A DNA stretch of 64,000 bases from Candidatus Gastranaerophilales bacterium (GCA_944323115.1 CALURG010000002.1:62001-126000), one strand, 5' to 3'; counted from the stretch's first letter, positions 19,301 to 27,728 are shown. Numbers and translations are program-made. Notes: generated by a model from the sequence alone, not told the origin.

Positions 19301-21746
19301 TTATGTTATATTTGTAGTTGGTAGTCAGATATGCATCTACTGCGTCGGATATATTCAGTTCCACATTTGCGTTGATTATTTCTGAATATATATAGTCTTT
19401 GTCGTCTAGGTCTGAGGTAATATTTATATCTTCGATGTTTATTGAATTTCCATTGTTTACCAATGAATTTACATTTATGGAATCAGTATTTCCCGACGAC
19501 AAATCTGCATCAATCTTCAAGTTGAGATTGTTGTTCAGCGTCAAAGCTCCCAGTGAAATTTTTGACACAGTGTTATTCTTCAAGTCAAGGTTTACACTTC
19601 CGTTTGAACCAATATCGGTTTTTTGTGAAGTGAGTTGTCCGTTGAATTTTAAGTTGCCGCCTTCTATATTAAATTCGGTAAGATTTAAATTGTTATCATT
19701 GTTATTGAAATATATATTTGAGGATCCGTTTATTGAAATTGTACCGCTTTCAGCAGTAACAGTGTCATTGAGGATAATATCATTGTTTTTTGCATTGAGA
19801 TTTAGTGTACCATTTTTTATGTATATCCCGTCTGATTTTTTGTCATTGAATGTACCGTCAGGATTTTGAGAAGATGCGGAAAAATTTCCTTCAAAAATAA
19901 CATCTTTTTTGTCTGCGGTTATATTAACAGTACCACTATTCAAATATATAGCTCCGCCTTTTGCTTCATTTTTCCCTACCACATAGTTGTTTATAAATGA
20001 GCTGTCTGTAAGTGAAAGTCCTGAATAATAGTTACAAATAGCTCCACCTTGTGCACTATATTCAGTGGAAACAATATAATTGTTAATAAAATCACCTGTG
20101 ATGTTGCCTATATTGCTGCCATAACTATTATAAATTGCTCCACCGTTCCATCTGGAAGAGTAGTTCCCAATAAAATCACCTGTGATGTTGCCTATATTGC
20201 CGCCATCACTATTATTAATTGCTCCACCATAACTACCAGTATAGTTTCCAACAAAAACACCTGTGATGTTTTCTATGACTTCGCTATTATAAATTGCTCC
20301 GCCAAAACTACCAGTATAGTTTCCAACAAAAACACCTGTGATGCTGCCTATATCACCGTAATTATAAACTGCTCCGCCCATACTGATATCATAGTTCCCA
20401 ATAAAATTCCCTGTGATGTTGCTTATATCTCCTCTGTTAGTAATTGTGCTCGCAAAATTGGAATTAAAATTACCTGTGATGTAGTCTATTTTGCCTTTAT
20501 TATGAACTGACGAGGCAAAGCTACCATAGTTACCAATAAAATCACCTGTGATATTGCCTATGTTACCGCTATTATAAATTGCTCCGCCATCATCACCAGT
20601 ATAGTTCCCAATAAAATCCCCTGTGATGTTGCCTATATCTCTGAAATTATGAACTGCTCCGCCATCTGCACCAGCATGGTTCCCAATAAAATCGCCTGTG
20701 ATGTTGACTATATTACCATTACCGTTATTAGCAATTGCTCCGCCATCATCTGCATAGTTTCCAATAAAATCCCCTGTGATGTTGTCTATGCCAACTCTAT
20801 TATAAATTGCTCCGCCATAATCACGAGCATGGTTTCCAATAAAATCACCTGTGATATTGCCTATGTTACCGCTATTATCAATTGCTCCGCCGGATTCATC
20901 AGTATGTTTGTTAATAAAATCGTTGTTTATGTCTGCCCCCTTTAAGTCTTCTGTTATTCTCTCCGGTGCGAGTCTGGATGAGTCAACATGGTATGTTATG
21001 TCGTAGTCAAATGCCGGTGTACTTGAATCTTTCGGATTTTGGACAGTTATTTTAAACTGTTTTTGTTCATCCGACACACCTTGTGATCCGTAATAGTCAG
21101 TTTGTTTGAGTGACACTGTATAATACTTTTCAACAGCTTGTTTTACTGTTACTTCCCTGTATTGGACTCCTTCGATTCTCTCATCTTCTGCAACCTCAAG
21201 GCCTGTATTCGGGTCATAATATTTTGTCGTTTCGATTATTTCATACCTTTTTATTGTATTTGTTCCCTCTTTGTCTGTCGGTGTCAAAATATATGCGGAT
21301 TCAGGGTATATTTCACCTGTACCTTGAATCGGGTTTCCGTCCGGATCTTTGTCCATAGTACCCGGATTTATCACGTTATTTTGATGAAGTTTGTCGAGTG
21401 TAGGTACGGGTACTGTATCAGCTGACGAGGCAGCAGGAGTAAAAAACAGTGAAAAAACGAGTGCAGCTGCTATTGCAAGCTTTGACACTATTGATTTTTT
21501 CTCAGTAATTTTTTGACATGATTCAGATGACATTTTTTCAAAAGTATTCGGCATCTCAACAAACAAGCTGTTATTTTGTATAGACCTGCCCGTAATCAGT
21601 AGGTCAAGTGCTTTTATTGTGTCATTTGCTGATTTTGAATCAATATATAAGTCAAGATTTGTGATATTTAGCGGATTAGGTTTTGTGCATGAACAGAAGT
21701 ATTTTTCAGGCAAAAAACCAGTACAAATTTCTGTATTTGCTGCCAT
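16308..21746 (-). CDS. Giant Pmp-like autotransporter (type V secreted surface protein)
   Basis: 1,812 residues. The start at 21746 has GAGGT six bases upstream. An 84-residue polar leader precedes a hydrophobic segment (85-104, SIVSKLAIAAALVFSLFF) ending ASSA, so the signal peptide is N-terminally extended. A tandem array (about 270-566) follows, then more GGAI and FxxN motifs (SGNT, TNNS, FINNS), the pattern of chlamydial polymorphic membrane proteins, which fold as a beta-helix. Residues from about 1540 to the end have aromatic-alternating strands typical of an outer-membrane beta-barrel (for example MAYGQAMIHNGGRNGLSLSF), though the last residue is Asp rather than the usual Phe. The passenger is probably displayed on the outer membrane for adhesion. 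It is alone on its strand here. Confidence 0.85.
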   Translation of the reverse strand: MAANTEICTGFLPEKYFCSCTKPNPLNITNLDLYIDSKSANDTIKALDLLITGRSIQNNSLFVEMPNTFEKMSSESCQKITEKKSIVSKLAIAAALVFSLFFTPAASSADTVPVPTLDKLHQNNVINPGTMDKDPDGNPIQGTGEIYPESAYILTPTDKEGTNTIKRYEIIETTKYYDPNTGLEVAEDERIEGVQYREVTVKQAVEKYYTVSLKQTDYYGSQGVSDEQKQFKITVQNPKDSSTPAFDYDITYHVDSSRLAPERITEDLKGADINNDFINKHTDESGGAIDNSGNIGNITGDFIGNHARDYGGAIYNRVGIDNITGDFIGNYADDGGAIANNGNGNIVNITGDFIGNHAGADGGAVHNFRDIGNITGDFIGNYTGDDGGAIYNSGNIGNITGDFIGNYGSFASSVHNKGKIDYITGNFNSNFASTITNRGDISNITGNFIGNYDISMGGAVYNYGDIGSITGVFVGNYTGSFGGAIYNSEVIENITGVFVGNYTGSYGGAINNSDGGNIGNITGDFIGNYSSRWNGGAIYNSYGSNIGNITGDFINNYIVSTEYSAQGGAICNYYSGLSLTDSSFINNYVVGKNEAKGGAIYLNSGTVNITADKKDVIFEGNFSASSQNPDGTFNDKKSDGIYIKNGTLNLNAKNNDIILNDTVTAESGTISINGSSNIYFNNNDNNLNLTEFNIEGGNLKFNGQLTSQKTDIGSNGSVNLDLKNNTVSKISLGALTLNNNLNLKIDADLSSGNTDSINVNSLVNNGNSINIEDINITSDLDDKDYIYSEIINANVELNISDAVDAYLTTNYKYNIIGLSDTNVAYLLFKKEGVNLGLPYTIKESGNIVYSMTEDEVINDWILNSEISSDSFTLNGNGHTIKSADSSTEGLVLTAQKELYIDNVKEISGFVSENGGAILSSGTLNISNTTFTNNSAKNMGGAITASGTTNISNSTFSGNTVANAGGAIYIPTSGNITEINGMISGSSVSYKDESITAFDPGNSYAVSDGYNIVVIQKMELSDDIPNGDVMFEEYKNQLNQGIADGSIAGSVSDLPVMPSRPEVDEEIASMIEDLSSKFQQATIEYDGEVLGTYIVNPFYGQGQDVKVEFGIVSLNGQTAENPIEYTIKDTVFKDNKVHSTTSNALGGAIAIENKGLDLSSILKPTDLGTIDAAADPSGMTKEEVIAMLEEYVKEGIFIKSMDEFISDEYTGDIKDPKITFINTSFINNSAQSDSGEAKGGAIYANTDLTVKADNGTSLFKGNTANGESNAIYLDNADKTLYLDSRNKGLIQFDDKIYGQAGYKVSISGDDEKSTVAFNNNVDNAVVTSENVTISLGNNEVFKNSDFTINSGGISLVNDSIEQHYAKSFNINGNINLSLDADLSNASMDRLPENTIVSQDGKINVANINLTSDSKTETTNIQFAHDSYKEYVQYTGASQLSKDTQVTQLFAPIYKYGVSYDPESGMFTFVQGAGAPSGSYEAFNPSVVAPAVVTQAGAYTTQLQTFNYAFQHSDNFMAIPYLERISIKNSNKYALSPTADATDVGTFSPLLIKEEDAGFWVKPYASFESIPLKNGPKVSNINYGTLVGYDSKLTDIGHGWDRVLTGYIGYNGASQRYQGVDTYQNGGLIGSTITLYKGNFFNATTVSVGASVGDSSNMYGNENYTMLLAGIGNKTGYNFEFKEGKYIIQPAMLLSYTFVNTFDYTNAAGLRIESDPLHAIQVAPGVKFIMNTKNGWQPYIGVNMVWNLMDKSDVRANDVRLPEMSIKPYVQYGVGVQKRFKDDNVMAYGQAMIHNGGRNGLSLSFGLRWKVGKD
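20050..20935 (-). repeat. Tandem repeat array inside the autotransporter
   Basis: Eleven units of roughly 66-90 bases, each coding for a block around NITGDFIGN followed by a variable stretch and GGAIYN, plus a degenerate unit at the 5' end. Two central units lost GGAI (SSVHN, STITN). The units differ in length through short indels, a sign of slippage and point drift rather than recent exact copying. Such arrays can vary in copy number between strains. Confidence 0.88.
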
Positions 21747-21940
21747 TTACTACCTCGTTTCGACTCTTCGTGCTTTTAAGTAATCAATGTTTAAGTTCCA
21801 CAAATTTTGTTTTTTTAAACATAAGTAGTAGTAATTGTTAATGATTTGTTGCAATCGAACTTAATTTTCTGTGCTGTAGTTAGCGTTCTTTGTGTGTATA
21901 AATCAAAATAAATCTTTATTATCTATTACCCAATCTGTGC

Positions 21941-21969
21941 TTGTTTTGGTTTTTAGTCTTTTGTATAAT
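21941..21969 (+). promoter_or_regulatory. Sigma-70-type promoter
   Basis: TTGTTT, 17-base spacer and TATAAT, with the predicted start about 24 bases before the TPR gene ATG and a GAGG site in the leader. The rest of the 253-base gap to the divergent autotransporter gene is AT-rich with no other element I can support. Confidence 0.65.
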
Positions 21970-21999
21970 CGTTGTTATTAGAGTATCAGAGGTTATTTT

Positions 22000-23418
22000 A
22001 TGGCTAACAAAACTATTGCACAGGCATTGATAAAAGCACAGCAGTTTGAAGATGATGACAAATTTGAACAAGCATATGAATGTTACAAATATGCTCATGA
22101 AGCTGATAAAAACGATACGGATGTTTTGCAAAAGCTTGCAACTTGTGCACAAATGCTACAGTACAACCAAGATGCCATAAACTACTGGAATTTGTACATG
22201 CTTTTGAAGCCGGAAGATCCTATATCATATTCGCAGCTTTTGGATTTATATTTTCATGACAACAAGTATGAATATTACATGACAAGAGCCAAGCTAAAAA
22301 CCATTGAAGGAAGGCTTGCTCAAGCGGCTGATGACTACAAAAAAGCTATAAACAATACTTCTGACGAAAAAGAGTCCATAAATTCCAGGTATCTGCTTGC
22401 TCAGACTTACAAAATAATCGGTAAGAACAACCAAGCAATTGACGAATACTTAAAAATCCTTGATCATGACCACAATGAAGCGGTTTATCTCGATTTGGCC
22501 GGTCTTTATTACTCGGAAGACAAAGATGCTGCACTGCATGTTCTTTTGCAAGCTTATGAATTGTATCCGCAAAGCGAAGAAATAAAAGCTTTTTTGTGCA
22601 AAATATATCTGTCATCAGGTAATTACGAAAAGGCAGAAAGTTTTGCAACAAACGTTTTTGACAAAATAAAATCCATGCTTATGCAAGAAAAAAATGAAGA
22701 TGCGTTTGAATTGCTTAAAAATCTTTCTGACAAAGAAAAAGCTTTGCCTCAGTATTCAGCACTTATGGCTGAGTATTATTACAATAAGGGTGATTTGGAA
22801 AATACGCTAAAATACATTGATACATACGAAAAATTGGACTCTGACAGCCCTCTTGCCAGCCAAATGAGAGCACTTGTCTATGAACAAAAGAAAGATGATT
22901 TTAACTCATATTTCAACTGGGGAAAATATTACATCAAGAAAAAGAACTTAGAGCTTGCTCTCGATGAATTTTTGAATGCATACAACGAAAACACAAAGAA
23001 TGTTGATGTTATTAAAGAATTGATTAACTTATATTCCGCTTTGGATGACAAATTTGCTTGTGCAGAGTTTTGTGAAAAGCTTGTCGAAATTGAAAAAGAC
23101 GACACAGCTACTTTAAAGAGACTAATAAAATTCTATGAAGAGCAGGGTTATGAAGACAAAGTGATAGAGTATCTTACACATCTTGCGGAAAACAACACAA
23201 GAGATTATGAAACTCTATTTAAGCTTGCACAACATTCACAAAAAAACAGAAAAATCGGTGATGCTATTGATTATTACGAAAAGTACCTTAAAATTGCCCC
23301 GAATTCTGATGAGAAAGAAGAAGCAAAGCTGCAATTGTCTTTGTTGACTACAGGAGAAGGTCTTGAACAGGAAGAAGGATTTTTGGACAAGTTGATAGGT
23401 TTTTTCAGCAAAAAATAA
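22000..23418 (+). CDS. TPR-repeat protein
   Basis: 472 residues dominated by tetratricopeptide repeats from the start (ALIKAQQFEDDDKFEQAYECYKYA) to the end (KIGDAIDYYEKYLKIAPNS), about ten or more units in all, with acidic loops. The C-terminal 20 residues (GFLDKLIGFFSKK) form an amphipathic helix that might touch a membrane. There is no signal peptide, so it is likely cytoplasmic. It has its own promoter and lies between the autotransporter and tRNA-Val. Role unknown; TPR proteins in this lineage are numerous. Confidence 0.82.
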   Translation: MANKTIAQALIKAQQFEDDDKFEQAYECYKYAHEADKNDTDVLQKLATCAQMLQYNQDAINYWNLYMLLKPEDPISYSQLLDLYFHDNKYEYYMTRAKLKTIEGRLAQAADDYKKAINNTSDEKESINSRYLLAQTYKIIGKNNQAIDEYLKILDHDHNEAVYLDLAGLYYSEDKDAALHVLLQAYELYPQSEEIKAFLCKIYLSSGNYEKAESFATNVFDKIKSMLMQEKNEDAFELLKNLSDKEKALPQYSALMAEYYYNKGDLENTLKYIDTYEKLDSDSPLASQMRALVYEQKKDDFNSYFNWGKYYIKKKNLELALDEFLNAYNENTKNVDVIKELINLYSALDDKFACAEFCEKLVEIEKDDTATLKRLIKFYEEQGYEDKVIEYLTHLAENNTRDYETLFKLAQHSQKNRKIGDAIDYYEKYLKIAPNSDEKEEAKLQLSLLTTGEGLEQEEGFLDKLIGFFSKK

Positions 23419-23425
23419 AAAATTA

Positions 23426-23453
23426 TTGACACAAGATATTTATTTAGTAATAT
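23426..23453 (+). promoter_or_regulatory. tRNA-Val promoter
   Basis: A consensus TTGACA followed after 16 bases by TAATAT, about 37 bases before the tRNA 5' end. The -35 box is only eight bases past the TPR gene stop. Confidence 0.65.
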
Positions 23454-23490
23454 TGTTATACGGGTTTGACTCGTTTAATTACAAGTAAAC

Positions 23491-23566
23491 GGGCGTTTAG
23501 CTCAGTTGGTAGAGCGCTTCCCTTACAAGGAAGATGTCGGGAGTTCGAGCCTCTCAACGCCCACCA
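23491..23566 (+). tRNA. tRNA-Val, anticodon TAC
   Basis: Acceptor arms GGGCGTT and AACGCCC pair perfectly. The D arm holds AGCTCAGTTGGTAGAGC, the anticodon loop CTTACAA (anticodon TAC, reading GTA) closes CTTCC/GGAAG, and the T arm holds GGGAG-TTCGAGC-CTCTC. Discriminator A and the CCA end are encoded. It is the only tRNA in the window. Confidence 0.96.
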
Positions 23567-23610
23567 TTATAAAAAGACTACGAAAGGTAGTCTTTTTTTG
23601 TTGAGAGGCG
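23552..23610 (+). repeat. 59-bp direct repeat, copy 1 (tRNA 3' end plus terminator)
   Basis: Covers the last 15 bases of tRNA-Val, the following terminator and a tail GTTGAGAGGCG. An almost identical copy (one mismatch) lies at 23680-23738, 128 bases downstream. Confidence 0.93.
23570..23598 (+). terminator. tRNA-Val terminator
   Basis: AAAAAGACTAC-GAAAG-GTAGTCTTTTTTT, an 11-bp stem starting four bases after the CCA end. The duplicate at about 23698-23726 has a mismatch in the stem. Confidence 0.9.
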
Positions 23611-23638
23611 TCTCACTCCCGACGGAGTTCTCATCTCA

Positions 23639-23669
23639 TTTTTAAACTGACATTTAGTCAGTTTAAAAA
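23639..23669. repeat. 13-bp perfect inverted repeat between the tRNA-end copies
   Basis: TTTTTAAACTGAC, a five-base loop ATTTA, and its exact reverse complement. It could form a strong hairpin in DNA or RNA and may act as a further terminator of low GC content. It sits in the 69-base spacer of the tRNA-end duplication. Confidence 0.85.
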
Positions 23670-23679
23670 CAAGAGCTCT

Positions 23680-23738
23680 TCTCAACGCCCACCATTATAA
23701 AAAGACTACGAAAGGTTGTCTTTTTTTGTTGAGAGGCG
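23680..23738 (+). repeat. 59-bp direct repeat, copy 2
   Basis: Second copy of the tRNA-Val 3' end plus terminator, 58 of 59 bases identical to copy 1; the difference lies in the terminator stem. No complete tRNA precedes it. The remaining 94 bases to the next gene hold no further element I can name. Confidence 0.93.
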
Positions 23739-23832
23739 ACTATAATAAATGCGATAAGCATTAAAAATCATAAAAAACCTTTTTATATCTGTTACAGAAG
23801 CCAGAGTTTTTAAACTGTTTTGTCATACAAAA

Positions 23833-25653
23833 CTAATTAATCATTTTTTCTATATTTTCTTTTTTTGTGTAATTATCGTCACCTGTATTTTGATTGATAT
23901 ATGCACCGACTTCATCAAGTTTGTGTGTGTTTTTTGCAGCTGTAAACATTATTACTGCTTTTGAAACGCCGTATCTACCAATAAGATCAATCATAAGAGA
24001 TGTCTTTTCTGAATTTGTGCAAAGAGGTATTATTTGTGACATTTCGGACTTGCTCAATCCTGCAACTGAACATAATAGTTTGTTAACCAAATTAGGCTTT
24101 TCTGTAAAAGCTTCCAATATTACAGGAAAATCACTATACTGTTTTATTGTTTCTAAAAACTTAGGATCTGATTCAAGTTTATTAAGTATTTTGTCGCCAA
24201 TTTCTCCGTACTTTTTGTAGAATACTTGTGCTACAGCTTTTTTGTTATATTGTGTGCCGTTAATTTCTATTGTTGCACTATTTTCAATAGAATTATCAGC
24301 TTCGTTTTCAGCTATAGACACTGCTGTATAACTGTTTTGTTTTTCAATTGAATTTGTGATTAAAAAATTATTTTGAATTTGAGAAATGTTGCTTTCATTT
24401 TTTATATTAATTTCCGTATCTATATTGGTATTAATGTAGCTATTTAACTCTTCTTTTGAATATTTATTTGAATTTATTATTTCAAGAATTCTATCTTTGT
24501 TTGCTGGATTGTCTGTAATATTTTTTGCTATTTTTACAATACTGTTACCATCTAACTTTTGGTATTTTGAAATTGATAATGTGTCGTCTGTATATTTTTT
24601 CAGATTAATATCGTTTAGTGCTTTCATATAATCTGTTTGAGATAAAATATTTTCTGCACTAAATCTGTCTTTACCGTTTATATCTTTCAAGTCCAAAAAT
24701 TTGTCCAAAGATTCTTGCATTTCCGGGTTTACTAACAAATTATCACTGATTCCAACTAAGTAGCCGTCAGTCATATCTGTTTTTTGAGCAGTTTTAATTA
24801 TAGTCGGTTTGAGTTCTTCGTGTTCAAACATTTTTTGTCCAACATTGATGATTGTTGAACCTTCATATTTTATAAAATTGTTTTTATCTTTAATTGATTC
24901 AAGCTCTACTGCGTTATCAACAAATTTTTCAGCTTCTTTAGGATTTTCAAGCATAATGTCTACAGCATTTTTTACGTCAGATTCCGTATAAAGTTTAGAA
25001 CCTGTTGTTTTGTCTTTTTCAACAAAATGCATAGTGCTGTCTTTAATTTCCGGTTCGTCTGTGACAGCTTGACCTATATTTGCTACTGCTTCTGATGAAA
25101 AATCTTCTCTTTCTGCTCGGATTTCGTTCATGTTAGAACCTAATTTTCCGGAATAGTAGACCTGTTCGCTTTGTGCCAATTCAAATGCTTCTGTGATACC
25201 TTCTTTAAATAAAGTTTTGAAAACATTACCTACTTTTTTAAAGAATTTTGAGCCTTCTTTTTCAGCAACAACTTTAATACCTGCCAAGATATCGTCTGCT
25301 GACAGTTCGGATTGTGTAACTATTTTTAAAAACGATTTTAAAGATTTTTTATCCGTCAAAAAATTCTTTAAATATTCCTTTTGTTCACTGCTAAAACCAA
25401 AATCTATTTCATCCAGTATCGCAGCCGGATTCTTTTTGTACTTCTTAACAAGTTCGTCAGTATCATATTCGGGCTTTGCTGTTTCTGCTTTTTGCAGTGT
25501 ATCTGATGCCGAGTTTTCGCTCAATGCTTCCGGCACTTTAGATTCAAATATATTTCGGGTTGTAATTGCCAAAGTTGGTTCAGATGTCAATTGATTTGCT
25601 GACACTGAATATTTGTTAACTATTAAGCTGTCATTTGAAATGAAGCTTGTCAT
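23833..25653 (-). CDS. Hypothetical 606-residue protein
   Basis: A long, polar, mostly helical protein with no family I recognise. The first 60 residues are Ser/Thr/Asn-rich; the rest alternates acidic and Lys/Asn-rich helices, with blocks such as SEQKEYLKNFLTDKKSLKSF and YGVSKAVIMFTAAKNTHKL. Repeated short patterns (AVDIMLENPKEAEKFVDNAV, IVKIAKNITDNPANKDRIL) hint at degenerate internal repeats of about 35-40 residues. No signal peptide or membrane helix is evident. Start context has only a weak purine run (GAGAGAG). It follows the other large orphan (25813-27579) on the same strand after a 159-base gap. Confidence 0.6.
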   Translation of the reverse strand: MTSFISNDSLIVNKYSVSANQLTSEPTLAITTRNIFESKVPEALSENSASDTLQKAETAKPEYDTDELVKKYKKNPAAILDEIDFGFSSEQKEYLKNFLTDKKSLKSFLKIVTQSELSADDILAGIKVVAEKEGSKFFKKVGNVFKTLFKEGITEAFELAQSEQVYYSGKLGSNMNEIRAEREDFSSEAVANIGQAVTDEPEIKDSTMHFVEKDKTTGSKLYTESDVKNAVDIMLENPKEAEKFVDNAVELESIKDKNNFIKYEGSTIINVGQKMFEHEELKPTIIKTAQKTDMTDGYLVGISDNLLVNPEMQESLDKFLDLKDINGKDRFSAENILSQTDYMKALNDINLKKYTDDTLSISKYQKLDGNSIVKIAKNITDNPANKDRILEIINSNKYSKEELNSYINTNIDTEINIKNESNISQIQNNFLITNSIEKQNSYTAVSIAENEADNSIENSATIEINGTQYNKKAVAQVFYKKYGEIGDKILNKLESDPKFLETIKQYSDFPVILEAFTEKPNLVNKLLCSVAGLSKSEMSQIIPLCTNSEKTSLMIDLIGRYGVSKAVIMFTAAKNTHKLDEVGAYINQNTGDDNYTKKENIEKMIN

Positions 25654-25812
25654 CTTTAATTTTACTCTCTCTCGTTAATTAATAATGTCTAGTCTTATAT
25701 ATATAAAGTATATCTTTAGTTAATATTTGCTTTAATTTTTTAGATTGTAAAGAAATATTAACAATGAATACCTAAGTGACATAGAAGAGAGTATTTGTAA
25801 ATTTTTAAATCT

Positions 25813-27579
25813 TTATAAATAACGTTGTGCCATTGCTTCAGCATAATCGGCCTGTCTTAAAACCGCATCAATTCTAGCTGAACGTGTTGCTGCAACATTT
25901 TGTACATTTTCTGTACCTAAAATAGGATTTGGTATATAAGTTCTTACAATACCGGCGTCAGGTGATTGAATTGGAGATTGTTGCTGCACAACAGGAGTGA
26001 CTGTTTGTGAGCCGATAGCCGGATTATTGTGCATATTATTCATTGTTTCTAATAAGTTTCCCGGTTTTCCGGTAGAAACGGTTTGTGTCGTTTGAAGAGG
26101 CTGTTGCTGGAAAGTTTGGCTATTAGGATTTTGGGTTGTCTGTTGCTGTTGAGGTACGACTTGAGACGGTTGTTCTGAAGCACTTTCTTTTGCTTTCTCA
26201 CGCTCGAGAGTTTTTACCGGTTTGCCAAATATAGCATAAGATATTTTCTTTGCAGCACCCGAGAATATTGGTATTATTGCTGCCATGATTAAGCCGACCC
26301 TGCCGGCATATCCTAAGCCTACTTTCAAACCATATGGAATTTTGGCAAGAAGAGTAGAAGCTTTTGATGCTTTAAGTGGTTTAACGGTTTCTCTGATTCT
26401 GCCGTAGCCTACTACTTTACCAATCCACTTTATAGGTTTTTGATACCATTTAGTATTTGCTTTGCCTAAATCTTTTAATGCTTTTATTTGTGCAACAGTA
26501 TTTTTGTATTGTGCTAAATCTTTTGTCTTTGCAAAACCGTTAGCTTTTTCGACAAGTTCTAAGTATTTTTCATATTGCGGTTTTGTCATACCTATATACT
26601 TTAAGCCTGCCAGGCTGTTTGTTATTCTCATTTGAATGCCCATAGTGGCCATAAATGCCATCAATTCTGTAAGTGATGCCATAAATGTTGAAAATTTCTC
26701 GCCTTTCTCAGCTTTAGAAGCTTCGCTGTATGATTGTGCTATCATCAATGCCTGTAAAAGTACGGCACCTTTGCCGGAAAACATACCGTTTGTAAGGCAT
26801 TCCGTAGCTCTCATTAGGTATCCGGAAGCTTTTTGTCCAAGAGTTTTTCCGGAATTTTTATAGTTGTTTATTAATCTGTTTTTGTTCAAAATTTCTTGCA
26901 AAGAAGATTTGTTTTTAATTATGCCAAAACCCCATGCGGGTTTTTTTGTAATAATCTCTTTAAGATTTGCAGACGAATTGTTTATTGTTTGAATTATTTC
27001 ATCTAAATATTTGTAAGAATCTTTTTCTGCTTTTTTAATTATTGCATCAAATTCAGTAAAACCGGGATGTGCTTCTTTGTACTTTTTCATGATTTCAATT
27101 GCACGTGTAGCTATATGTCCTCTGGAACTTACTGCTTGAGATTGAGCCATTGGACCGCCGATACTGGGTTTTCTGAACATTGTTCTTAAAATTTCTGATT
27201 TATCAATTTGTCTTGATACAGAAACTTTTAAATTATGTAAATAATCGGTAAATTTTTTAACTTTTGGTTTAGAACTAATATTGTTATCAATATATTTTTC
27301 CACTTTGTTAAAAAATGTTTGGTCATATTTTTTTGATTGAAGCGGATTATTTATAAAATTATTAATACCAAAAAGTGCTGCTGTACTAATACCCATAGCA
27401 GCTAAGAATTTTGCGGGATTATCCGGTGTAGACGCTGCTGCGTTAATTAGGGGATTATTTTCAATCGCAGCACCAGTTGTTATAGGTGTACCAGAAGCAG
27501 TAAAATTTGGATTTTGCTGTGACTGCTGATAATATCCGGTATTTAAATTCTGTGGTATATTAGTGTAATTATATGACAT
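25813..27579 (-). CDS. Hypothetical protein with Q/P-rich C-terminal third
   Basis: 588 residues. The N-terminus is Asn/Gln/Tyr-rich. A middle region (about 60-430) has several hydrophobic stretches, including PAKFLAAMGISTAALFGI, LTELMAFMATMGIQM and VGLGYAGRVGLIMAAIIPIF, that could cross or dock on a membrane. After an Ala/Lys segment the C-terminal 130 residues are low-complexity Gln/Pro/Thr. GGAAA precedes the ATG. The last residues (ARIDAVLRQADYAEAMAQRYL) look like a helix and may be a conserved tail. I do not recognise the family. It might be a membrane-associated structural or secretion-related protein; this is a guess from composition. Confidence 0.55.
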   Translation of the reverse strand: MSYNYTNIPQNLNTGYYQQSQQNPNFTASGTPITTGAAIENNPLINAAASTPDNPAKFLAAMGISTAALFGINNFINNPLQSKKYDQTFFNKVEKYIDNNISSKPKVKKFTDYLHNLKVSVSRQIDKSEILRTMFRKPSIGGPMAQSQAVSSRGHIATRAIEIMKKYKEAHPGFTEFDAIIKKAEKDSYKYLDEIIQTINNSSANLKEIITKKPAWGFGIIKNKSSLQEILNKNRLINNYKNSGKTLGQKASGYLMRATECLTNGMFSGKGAVLLQALMIAQSYSEASKAEKGEKFSTFMASLTELMAFMATMGIQMRITNSLAGLKYIGMTKPQYEKYLELVEKANGFAKTKDLAQYKNTVAQIKALKDLGKANTKWYQKPIKWIGKVVGYGRIRETVKPLKASKASTLLAKIPYGLKVGLGYAGRVGLIMAAIIPIFSGAAKKISYAIFGKPVKTLEREKAKESASEQPSQVVPQQQQTTQNPNSQTFQQQPLQTTQTVSTGKPGNLLETMNNMHNNPAIGSQTVTPVVQQQSPIQSPDAGIVRTYIPNPILGTENVQNVAATRSARIDAVLRQADYAEAMAQRYL

Positions 27580-27672
27580 TTTCCTACCTGTTTTATACTT
27601 TCCACCTATTATAATAAAAACAACGTGTGTATGACTTTTGTTTAAAATAAAATTATTATTAATTTATTGTTA

Positions 27673-27709
27673 CAAAAAAAGATCTGACAAAAGCCAGACC
27701 TTTTTTGTA
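27673..27709 (-). terminator. Terminator of rplI
   Basis: Read on the minus strand, AAAAAGGTCTGG-CTTTTGT-CAGATCTTTTTTT forms a six to ten base-pair stem (one G-T pair) followed by a T-tract, about 20 bases past the rplI stop. Confidence 0.75.
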
Positions 27710-27728
27710 TAAATAACTGATAAACTTA

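Noticed and set aside
20049-20510. Plus-strand frames across the autotransporter repeat array (two frames with Cys/Asn/Ile-rich repeats).
   Set aside because: They are the complement of the minus-strand repeat units; no promoter or SD, and composition follows the array.
20050-20935. Possible CRISPR array because of regular repeats.
   Set aside because: The units code continuously in frame within a larger protein, vary in length and lack constant repeats with unrelated spacers; no cas genes are near.
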